64,000 nt of DNA, from positions 20,679,755 to 20,743,754 of the forward strand of contig CM043868.1 in NCBI GenBank assembly GCA_023846275.1. Direction: 5' to 3'. The notes beneath the pieces are model-generated. The model had not been told where the DNA came from. It ran no database searches and saw nothing but the letters and a program-made list of their open reading frames with translations. Of the stretch, positions 13,401 to 25,400 are shown in pieces. Made by a program: the position numbers and the translations under genes. This DNA comes from Vanilla planifolia. Lineage: Eukaryota; Streptophyta; Magnoliopsida; Asparagales; Orchidaceae. Numbering within the stretch: position 1 is the stretch's first letter; each line of letters opens with the position of its first letter.

Positions 13401-16400
13401 TTGGAGGGTGGGCATATCCTGAACCTGCTATCATTATGCCTTTGTCGTCACTCTACTGTTTGATAGTTCCCCTTGACCTGTTGTGAATATGCCCGATCTG
13501 TTATGCCCTCCAATTATTTTAATCTAGGTTGATATTTAAAAGAAGAATGGCAGAATGTAATGGAGGATGGTTGACCTTCTAGAGCTTATGTTGTTTTCTA
13601 TGTCTCTTTGAGTGGCTTTGTATTCATCTCTCTAAGGCTTTAACTATTCTTGCTCTGGCTTTGTTGTCCTTTGAATAGGATCAATTGGTACTGATAGTCA
13701 TATGGTAAAATTTGTTAGAAATAGGCCTTAAATTTATGAATATAAATGCAAATTCTTAGAACTTTTGTAAGGGCTTTTTTAGTTCACCTTATTGATCCTT
13801 TAAATTACAGAGTTTTTTTTAGGTATATTACTTTTTTGTTATTTTGGAATAATAATTGACTTCTTATGGTCTTATAAGAAAGGTTGCTGCTGCCAATCAC
13901 ACAAAGGCTGATTTTGAAGACCCGTTGAGAACAAGTTCTGCACATGTTACAGTTTCTTCTTGTAATCAAAGTTTTCATTATACTTCCAAAGAAAGTTTTT
14001 GTTCTGACGAAGGCAGCCAGTTGTCAAAAAAAGAATGGGTTGTTTTCAGCAAATCTCTGATGCAGAAGTTCTCCAGTAGTAATATGATAATGATGCCAAC
14101 GGTGAGTCTGTCAAATAATGAAATATTCACTAGCGTAACCTATTTTTATGTTTTTTTTTCAATTGGTCGATTCTCTTTGTTGGTCTGAACATCTTATTTT
14201 TTTTTTTTATTTGGGCAAGCTATTAATACTGATGCTGTAGCTTCATGTTATTTTGTATGGGTTGTTTATTCTATTAGTTTATACATTCCCCTTCATTTAA
14301 TTTAAGAAGTCATAATTTATTGGCTAAAATTGGACATGTGTTTTTGTAAAATATTTTATGGATAGACACTTGTCTCACTGATTGATATGTTGTGTACCTC
14401 TAATTTTGCATCCCCGTTCTTTTTGCAGGCGTTGGATTTTTCTGCAAGGGACAGCAAAGGTATGCTGATGTAATAATCTTCTGCTTCCTGGAAATAGTGA
14501 TTTTATCCTTGGCTTTTTTTATTGTTTAATATGACTTTGCTGAGTTGCAGCCAATATATTTTTTTCCTTTTTGCAGAATATATTGAGACTCCAGCAACCG
14601 TGCACATTGAGGATCTGGAAGATCCAGACATTAGGGTAAAGGAGGAGAAGAAAGTATTTACCCAACAGGAGTATGCCTCCCAGTTGCAAGAGCTAAAAAG
14701 AAAAATTGACCAAGCGTGGCAAGCTGGGGATCATATTAAAGCACTTAAGCTATCAATCAAGGTGTGTTTCTTATGCATTGCATTTGTCGATTATAATTAT
14801 CACTTGTTGCCTTATTAATTGGCATTTTCATGTTATTGCTTTACTAAAATGGCCAGGTTTTGTTAGATACAGAATTTTTTAGCAGATATAAAACAAAAAT
14901 ATGTTTATCTTTCTTGTTTAACTAGTTGCCATTGTTGAACCTTAATATTTGGAAAAATTGCCTATAGGTTTTCATTTATCCTTTTTACAAGTAGGTCTCT
15001 CAAGATTTCAAAATATTCAAATTGGTTCCTCCAGTTTACGGGTAGATGCAAGTAGGCCTTTGTCATATAAAATGAAGCTATTTGGTAGGCTTCTACTTTC
15101 TATTGCCTAATCCTTTTCATCTCCTTTGTTCACCCTTGCTCATCCCTATTATTCAAGTTTTATTGCAAAAGTAAATGTTGCATTAAAGAAACAAATAAAG
15201 TGTTCAACAAAAAGGAATAGAAGGGTAACAGAAAAAGTTTCAGCACATGCCCAAGTATGATGGAGGAAACTTTCATCAACAAGCCAAGTGGAAAACACTA
15301 TTAACATTCCCTAACTAGAGAAAGTTCGGAAATCTCAAACAGAGAAACTTTTAAATAACCCCCGAAATTTTAGATGTGAGACTGATGCAAGAGCAAAAGA
15401 AGAGAGTGGACAAAATTTAAGTTCATGCCAAGACAAGCCTTCCATTTGCAATGGCGTAAGAATGCTACAAAATAAAAAAATCTCTAAGAAGGGTTTGGAA
15501 AAGGAATTTTTGGAATATTCGGATGGTTAAAGTATAAAGAACCCATGCTGGAAAATCATGTTAAAAAGGCATCATCTTTAATGGGAAATGGTAAAGATAT
15601 GAATCTACAAGAGAAAGTTCAAAAATCTCAAACAGAGAAACTTTTAAAAGATCCCTCAAAATTTTAGTGGTGATAATGTTGCAAGAGCAAAAGAAGAGAG
15701 TGGACAAAAACTTCAGATCATGTGAACATAAGTCTTCCATCTGCAGTGGAGGCATTTTTAGAATATTAGGATGGTTAAAGCTTAAAGATCCCATGCAGGA
15801 CATCACCACGTTAAAAAAGCATCATCTGCAATGGAAAGTGGTGAAGATATTGCCTAATTACATTTTATAAACTAGACTTATCTATTTGGGTATTTTGCAA
15901 ACTAAAACACCTAGTTGCAAAAGGACCAACTAGACAAAGTTAAAGGTAATTTGGTTTTTAGACATTGCTCGATTTAGCAAGGGCATTGCATTTTACAATG
16001 GTTTGTCATGTTACTGCTTATACATTGCAGGTTTCAAGGCTTCTAATTGACACATCAGTTCTGCAGTTTTATCCAACTTTGTTCTTGCTAGTCATAGATA
16101 TATTGGACATTTTTGGTGATATGGTATGGGAACGAATTAAAAAGAAGGCTGAATGTTCTGAAGATGGAGCCTTAATTTGTCCTTTGCCAGGTTTGTTGCA
16201 ACCCTTAATCTAGTCTGACATTTTGTTGTTGGATTGGAGTGAGTTTATTAGTATTGCTTTTGGTGAGTGTTTGGGTAATCTACCAAACGTAAACGTATGA
16301 GACAGTGAAGGCTTTGGGACACTGTTTGCATCTCTTTTCCTTTCTATTTTCATATTGTCACTATACTCAGTATCAATATATTTAGTCAAAATTAAATCAT

Positions 16401-19400
16401 TCTTTAGTGATTGTTAATATCCATGCAATTTGGTGACCTTGTTTCTTATATGTGAATGCAAAAAGCTGTAGGAAGTTATGAACATAATTTAATTTTGATG
16501 ATTAATATGCACACCAAGGAAGAATGCATGTTATGTTGTTATTTAACTATCTTTTTTTTGTGAAGCATTGAAATGTTTTGTACGGCCTTTTATGAACTAT
16601 TTGAATGGTCTGGCTGATATATTTAGTAAAAAAATGTTTATTTTTCTTATCTATTGCACTCTAGAAATTTGCATAATGTTTTGATTATGTAATATTACTT
16701 GATGCCTGCACTCCCATCTTTCTATTATCATACTTCATGCACTTTTTGAGAGTTTTTTTAAATGAAAACAATAAACTTTTGCCTATCATTTTATGTGTTT
16801 CTGTGGGCTGTGTCACACCCTGCCTCACACACAACTCAATTATGCAATGAATATCACACAAAATTCGATAACTCTAGAGAAATATGCATAAATGAGGACA
16901 CATGCACCAAATAATAGGTGAGGGTGACGAAGAAGCACAATTTTCAAAGACACATTTTTAAACCAAGTAATTTTGTTTGAGTTTCAAAACCAACAAGTAT
17001 TGTGCATATGTATATCTAAAGGCAAAAGATAAGTAGATGCTTTTGCTACTCTAATATATATAATTTATCACAAATTTCCCTCTCAAAACTCTTCACAAAT
17101 AGTATGGTATGACCTCTTGATGATCACATGCCCATTTTTTGGAATGGATGTGGTTTGACTTATAATGCAAATAGGTAATGAGTTTGTATAGCTCAACTTG
17201 TAAACTATTATCTATAAATAGTAAACAGAATAAAATATAATAAAAAAATAGTTATAATAGTTAAACAGCAATACTAAAACATAATAATCGTGTAGTATAT
17301 TTTTTGGTCATTGTACTACTTGTTTGATGACAAGAATATCATTGTATTATATTTACTAATGCTTTTTTTAAGTGTTGATGTCAAATTATGTATCTTAAAA
17401 GTAATTAGGTTAATCATGTGAAGAGCTTAATTATATGACCTAAGAAGATTAACGAAAGTGTTTGGGTATTAATCGTAATTAGCACTAGAATAAATACAAA
17501 CTTGAGCAACATGAGGAAACTATCCTCATTGTGTTTTTTTATTTTACATATATTATCTATCTTAGAACATTACATTCATATTAAGTTATATCTTTTGTCA
17601 ATGTTAAATTAAGTTGGATTTAAAAAGAGATTGAATTAACTTTACATTGGCCGAACTAATTATACATGTATGATTAACCCATTGTACACTACGATAAGTT
17701 AATATTCGGATCAGACAAAGTGTCAATTGAGAGCGATCTTAAGCAATATGGTTGTTTACGTTGTTTTTACATGTATGATGCCCTTATTGTATAAGTATGT
17801 TGATGGCCTACTCCAGAGATGTATTTTGAGTCTTATGCGTTTTGATATTCTAGACATCACAATGTTAATTTTTTACTGTTACGATACATATATTAGGAGG
17901 ATCGGACAAGGGATCAGATCAAGCGATGAGAGTAATTGGAAATTGTCAGCCTTACGATAATGGTCATTGTATTATTTGAGTTCATCACCTGTTATTCTGA
18001 GAGATGTGAGGAGCTAATTATTTTCGTATAGTACAATGATATTTATTGTAATAGTATGATCCATTTATTTGTTTAGTGAGAGTTTCAGAACTTAATATTG
18101 CGAGTTTGCCAATTTTTGTTGTATATGTATGATACTGTGTTTGTACTTGTACGATACTATTTTACTCTAGAGCATAGTGTTAGGACTTAGTTATATATTG
18201 GGTAGATTTTCATCATAGGAGTATGATCCTCTTATTGTATACATATGATATTTTATGATTGATATAAATGAGTTTATCATATGATTTATTATAGTGCATG
18301 ATCTTGCATCGCATAATATTTTTTAAAAAGCTTAGAATTTAAATTTGTGTATTTTAGTTTTAGTTGTATCATATGATGTTCTCATCGTATTTGTGTGATC
18401 TTTTTTACATGTTGAAATGAACTAGTTGGACAGTAGTGATTGCTTGGACAATGCTATCAGTGGTGCATCGTAATTATACAATCATATGGATTATAAAATA
18501 TGATAAATTCAGGAAGTGAATAATGATTAGTTTAACTAATTTTTGACATAACTATTTGAGGGAGTTTTAGAATCATTTGAGAGCATTCTTAGTACACAAA
18601 AACATCCAAACATGATAGAAAAGATTAATACTTGATTGGAAAATCCTTTATGAGAAAGTTTGATTAGATTCATCATTTTCTAAGAAAAAGAAGTGTGAGA
18701 CGATGATATTTAGCTTAGAGCACTCATCTTAGCATTTCTTTTCATTTTGAGCTAAGTTTTATTTTTTTATTTTAAGTTATATCTATTACATTTTCTATTG
18801 TATGAGCATTAAACTTTATTGCTATTTTGCATTGCTTCAAGTAGTGTGTCCCTTGTTTAATTATTTATTGGTTATATATTGTATTAAGCCTTTATTTGGT
18901 TTGCTTGTTCTATTATTGGGACTTTTACTTATTCCTTTATTGGCTTTTATTAAGTCGACTATATACTTTTGTTAAGCTGTTTTGTTGTTTTTTATTAAGT
19001 CGGTTGTAATCTTTTATAAAGTTGGTGTATTAATTTTTATTAAGCTGATTGTATGTTTTTATTAAGCTAATGTTGTAGGTTTTTTTTATCAAATTGGTGC
19101 TATCTACTTTTATTAAGTCGGTGCTGTGGGCTTTATTAAGTTGGTATTTAGTGGATTATCTAGCTATGTGGTTAGGGGTGGATGTAAAACTAAGTTTGAA
19201 TTGAACAACTTGAAATTCTTGTATGTATTTTATTTTTTGTGTAGTACAACATATGGGTTTATAAATCCTAACAGCACTTCATATAACAAATGTTACAATA
19301 TCCAACAAGATTGATAAACTTATAAATTTTTCTTTACAAAGTCATTTGTGATTTTAGGTTGACTTGAAAGTTATGAGTTTGTATAATTCACTTCCTCTTG

Positions 19401-22400
19401 TCGACATCACGTTTTTATTATTTGTAATGGAAGAAGCATGTATGAGTGAATGAATATTTTAAAAGTATCATATAAAGTATATGATAAATATAGAAGTATG
19501 ATAATGGAAAATATATGACAGATGTTGACTTATGATCATATTTATTTTTATTCTCTAACTATCATCATGATCTATCATTTCACATGTTTTTCAAATTTAA
19601 TGTCTCCTTATTTTTAGATTTTTTTATTATTTATATTTTATAAGGGTTGAGTTTTTTTTAGAATGATCATTATTTTAGCACCACAAAATTCCATCTCATC
19701 TCATACTATATCACATTAGTAATCATCTATCATATTGTATAAATCTTAGCTCGAGGGTTTATCATATCTCAATATACACTTTTAGCCCTAGTCAACCTTG
19801 CCCCTGGTGATGCTATTACCATTAATTTTTTAGTTCATTCATTGCTTGTAATGACAATAGACTCCACTTGTGTTAAACTCATTGTGGACAACTGGGTATG
19901 ACTGATAAGGAAATATGAAGTATCATCACTAGTATTACATAAAGTTCTATCCTAACTCATAGTCAAAACATATCATTTATCATAAGTCTCGTATGATTTT
20001 TTTTCTTTTTACTTCTAATTTCTCATTTTATTTTTTATTCTTTATTTATTATTTTTTTTCATGTTTTGACATGTTCATTTTAATTAAATGTATTATCTAG
20101 ATTCTTATGACTCAATTTCATAATAAATAAAATATAATGTTAAAATCATGTTATACGTTATTAGAACCTATATGCATAAAGAAAACAAGGTCATTTGATC
20201 ATGTTTATGATTATGTATTATTCTAAGATAAGTAACAATAATATGTTTACATTACAGTTACATCAATTTATCTATTTAATTTTCTTGAGATTAATTCTTT
20301 TCATAATTATCTTTCCCATGGCACCTTATACAAATAAATCATCTATTTTTTTTATTATTATAGTCATTTTGCAACTTATAAAATGCTTCATAATCTCATT
20401 TACAAATTCTCGCTAAAGTAGCTGCAAAATTTACTGTCAATTCCACCCATGTACACTAAGTTTGGCTCAACACACTGCACATTGGGCTTGATGTAAGGTA
20501 GGTCAGGTACAATGTAGTGTATGCCAGGCTTGGGATATAGCACCAAAGCTCACCCTATTTGCTACCAAACCGAATTTTCACTCCAACATAAAGTAAAAAT
20601 CAGAACTTTGAGAATTCTCATAAAAAAACCTTAATATATAGGAGACATTTCTAAAAACAGCAAAATTGTAAGCAAAACATGAATGCATAGTTCTAAAGCA
20701 TCAAAATTAGCTTCCTAGCAAACGCTCTGATCTCAAGAGCAACAATCCAAACAAACAACAAGAAAGAGCTTAACAAATCACCTTAAGAAAGCTTCAACTC
20801 TGCAGCAGCTTCTCAATTCAAAATTCTGTCTTTTAAGAATTTCCTCAAGATCCTTGCGGCATGCTGCTCTGCCTCCCTTTCTTTCAACTACAGCAACTCT
20901 TCTTTGAATTCTTTTTATCACTTCTCTAATTCCATTTTTTCTTCAAATAACTGAAGGCTGCAGCTCTAATCTTTTTGACGGTTTCTTCTTATACAACAAC
21001 AGTGGCAAGCAGCAGTATTCCTTATGGTTCTTCCTACCTGCTGCTTTGCTGAGCCTCTGCTGCAGCAGCTCTCTAATTTCCTCTTCTCATGGTTTCTTTC
21101 CCTCTTGAAGCATTAAGACATGGTTATCTTCTTCCCCAGCTGCTGCCACAGCACTCCCACTTCCTTTCTTTCTCTCAAGTTTTGCTCCGCTTTCCTGCTC
21201 TCCAAGATTCCTTCCTGCACAATCTAAGCAGCCATTTGTCGGAACTTCTCAAATCCTCTTGCACCCATACTGCTGCCAGCTCAACAAAGAATTATTGTGT
21301 ATGTATATATTTTTTTTGCACTTATTGATTAGATTTGAGATTGATTATATTATGATTATGAAGTAATTCATATGCAAGTTATCTTCATATTCTATCTAAT
21401 TGATGGACTTATCATAAGATCTATTTATATTTAGAACAGGTACAAATTTGGAATTGAGGTACCTGTTTTATGATTGATTTGAATTTTCCCTCTATTTTTG
21501 TTTTTTGCGTGGGTTTGTATTTGCAATGATTTCTTTATCTCTACATGTACAAAGAAATAAGATTTTATAAATAAGCTATTTTCTTTCTTTCAAAAGTTGG
21601 TTATCATATAAATATCTTTTGAGTGCAATATAAGGGGAGATATGTGACCTTTTAGAAAACAAAAGAGTTTTTATGTATGTTGGGTCAATACATAATATAC
21701 GCATTTGTGCATGTATATGCAGTTATAACTTATTCAATTAAGTAATTGAAAGAAAATTCAACTCAAAACTGTTCAATAATTTTTTATTGAAAAATCTTTT
21801 CTCTAATTTCAGACATTTTATATCAATTTTTATTTGAACTTTGAAAATTGTAAATTAAGCACCAATAGATTCCTTAGTTTGGTCAAGAAAATAATATTTA
21901 TTATTACATGCACTAAGATCATGAATCAATTTTAAAATCAATTTTTTTTTTTGTAAATTCTCATGAACCAAAAACTCATCATATTTAAGACATGCACAAG
22001 AATAAAATTTGGGTTGTTTTTTTTTGCAGTATGCTTTCCAGTAATGCATAGTTAATGCCATAAAAGCTCTTTTAATTTGATTAGCATATTGCAAGATATG
22101 GGACTTTTCCTCATTAAACAGAAGGTTTTGCCACCATTAGGCATGGTCCTTCCATATTTGTGTACCCTTTTGGAAGCTTCTACTGCTAGTGTAATTCTCC
22201 AACCAATTATTTTATGGGAGTTAATTTTTAAAAGTGTTTCTTGCATATGTTAAAATGATGTTTCTTGGTTTCTTTACTTTTCTTTTTTAGTTGAAAAATT
22301 TTTTGCTTAACCTGTTGTACCGCTAATATTGTTTCTTGCTAGTTCAATACATCTAATGTCTTCAAGACATTTATTTTGCAGAAAACTTTCTTGCAGTTGA

Positions 22401-25400
22401 TGTTTGCACTGAGGCTAAAGAAACATGTCATAATTGGTTCTGCAAGATTGGCTCAATCCGTGAACTACTTCCACGCTTGTGAAGATCTTGTACCTGACAT
22501 TTGTTTTTTATTTCTGAACCATTTATTCATTGTCGGTCTCTTATGTGATTATGAAACATGATCCAGTTGAGCATTGAGGTTAAAGAAACTTGCTATAATT
22601 GGTTTTGCTTCATTGGCTCAATCTGTGAACTTATTTTTTTTTTGGATTTGAAGACCTTGTTCCTTACATGTGTTTTTAATTTTTGAACTATTTATTTGTC
22701 ATTAGTCTCTAATGTAATTAAACATGATTAGATTGAGTGCCATGCCAGCATTATACTGTTCAATTTTCTTTTGTAAATACGATTCAATTGGTTTTTGTAT
22801 TGTGTAACGTGCATAAATGATTTTTATGAGTTTGAAATAAAAGTAATTTGATTTTAGGTATATCGAACTTTATGTAATTCGTATGTTAGTCTACAATGCT
22901 TTTGTTATAGATAAATAGTTAATTAAGTTCAATAAAATTATGGGTAAATTCGTAGTGGCTTTATGTTAGCACTAGTGCCTGATGGTGACAGTGAAAGCTT
23001 GGACACTCAAACTTGATGATGACTTGATATTCAATAGATATATGTAGTATTTGGTTTTGGTTATTGATAGTTGAGGAATATAAGGGAAACACTATCTTTC
23101 ATGGACTTGTGAAGAATGTTACCCCTTCAGCATCTTTGTCTTCTATTTGTGAGGGCTTTGTTGTCTAGGGTAAGAGGAAAGTCTTCCAGCACTTATCTTG
23201 ATGAAGAGCATAATAGGTTGCTAAACTCCGCTCAATATTTGTTGGTTTTGCTTTAGGAAGCCACTACGGAACTTGAGCATTTCCTTGCAAAGGGTCATTT
23301 AGATTGCTTTTATTTATCCTCCTTCACTCCTTCCTCATTCTCTTCTATAGGAGGAATATTTAAAACTATGCCTTTGATAGTTCTGCAATGAGACCAAGCA
23401 ACTCTCAATAGGTATTCTTCAGAATACTAGCTCAAAGGGCATCAATCTGACAGGTGCTTTAGTCCTCAATATTGTAGGTTGTTTATCCTCTCTTGACCAA
23501 TGTGTGGCCCTTGAGGGAAATGGATGAGGTATACCAACATGAGGCAATTGTCAGGTTCCTTGGAATAGTGCTTTTTTGAACTTTTGAAGCTCTCTGATGA
23601 GTAAAGATGGTTGGCATTTGGGTACTTGGAGAACTGCTGAAGCACATTGAAAAGCAGATTACTTAGGGAAAAAAGTTTATGTTGTTTGGAGGCAAAATGC
23701 AAAGCCAAAGATGAAAAAAGCAGTAGTCGATATTCCCTTTGGCAAGTACCTCCAGAATGAATATTTGGATTTGTTGAGTGGAGTTCGTGTAAAATATTTT
23801 GATTAATGAAAATTATTTTTACTTTTAAAGTTTGCATTAATCTCTCTATGAAACGTGCAACATTGCAACAATAAGTAAATTTTTAGATAAAACAAATACT
23901 AGGGTTAGACTAAGGTAGGGAGAAGGCTCCAACCTACAAGTTGGCTTAAAAGAGGAACCAAAACTTGGGACCAAAGTGGGAGCTGACTTTGACCTTAGAG
24001 TTATTTTGAGGGTGAAGGTTGGGCCATCAGATGAAAATAAGGAATTGGGACCTTTTGGCTGATCTAATGGTGAGGATAAGAGTTTGAGACCAAAGTATGG
24101 AGTAAGCTCAACCTACAAGTTGATATGAGTGTGAGGGTTGGAATTTGATTCCAAAGTAAGGAGGTAAATCTCCATCCACAAGTTGATTTGAGAATGAGGC
24201 TTAGTGTTCAAGTTCAAAGTCAAAGTAGGGAGAAGGCTTGACTTACAAGTTAATTTGAGAGAGATGGTTAGAGCTTAGGTTGAATGTAAGAGGCAAACTT
24301 TGACCTTGTATTGAATTCAAAGGGTTCGGAGTTTGAGACCAAAACAAGGAGGATGCTTGACTTAGATTTTGATGTGAGAGATTGGGTAGAAGTCCAAGAC
24401 TCTTGTAAGTAAGCTTCAAACTAGGAATTGATTTGTGGGTGAGGTATTGTGCTTCAGAGTAAAGTAGGGGGTAGGCTTGACCAATAAGTTAAAAAAAGAG
24501 TGATGTTGATGCCAAGAACCAAAATAATGATAAGTCTTGACCTAACTGGTTGATTCGAGAAGGAGAAGTCGACTCTTCCTACAATTTTATCGAAAGAGTA
24601 AAGTCAGAGTGCAAGATTATGGTAGGTAGTAAACTCTCAACCTATAAGTTAATTTGAGAATGAATGTTTTCATTTCCCCTTGCTTTTTGTTCTTTAATTA
24701 TGAACTTTTCTGGAGAAATAGTTAGCTCATCAGACTCAAGCATGGTGAAAAGGGAAAAGATTTTTTTACTTTTGGAGTATGATTTAATGTGTAGGGATGA
24801 CTTGCTCTTCGAGGATTAAGGATTCATCACCGTTTTTTTAGATCTAGTTTATGCTATTTGATAACTTGCTTAAACTCTAGTGCTCCTCCCCTAACATTCC
24901 GATAGATTATGTTAATGTTCATAGATTATTGATTAAGGAAAGTGCCTCCAAGTAAGCATTCCTTAAAGTGCTGCATGGCTTGCTTGAAATCTGGTCCTGA
25001 CATAATTAAATAATCATGCAATCCACAGGTAGTCTCTTGCCCTTGATCCTCCTGGGCTCCCATCATTCTCGTAATACTGCTCTGCAAGCATCCAGATTAG
25101 TTGCTTCCAGCTTCCTTTGTTGGATGATACTGTTATGATCCTCAGATTCTGGAAATGCATTGTATTACCTTCCCCTGAATGCTCCATGCGGATATCTTCT
25201 GTAGGGAGCCAGCTTATGGCATCTTCCAAATCTCCTTCATTACTTATTCAAAACCTTTTGTCTCCCTTACTAATTTCCATGTATTCCTTCTGTCGAGTTG
25301 TAAATATGATGTAAATAGAATAGGAAAAATCAAGTTGTTAAATCCCTTAAATTGAGGGAAAGTTGTTAAATCCCTTAAATTGAGGGATATTCGGTTAGCC

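Noticed and set aside
13823-13882. Alternative acceptors for exon 2 (TTTTTTTTAG at about 13822 and TTATAAG at 13878)
   Set aside because: The first gives a stop within about ten codons. The second does not keep phase with the exon 1 donor.
22565-22738. Second copy of exon 6 as a mutually exclusive exon
   Set aside because: No usable donor, no pyrimidine tract and loss of several conserved residues.
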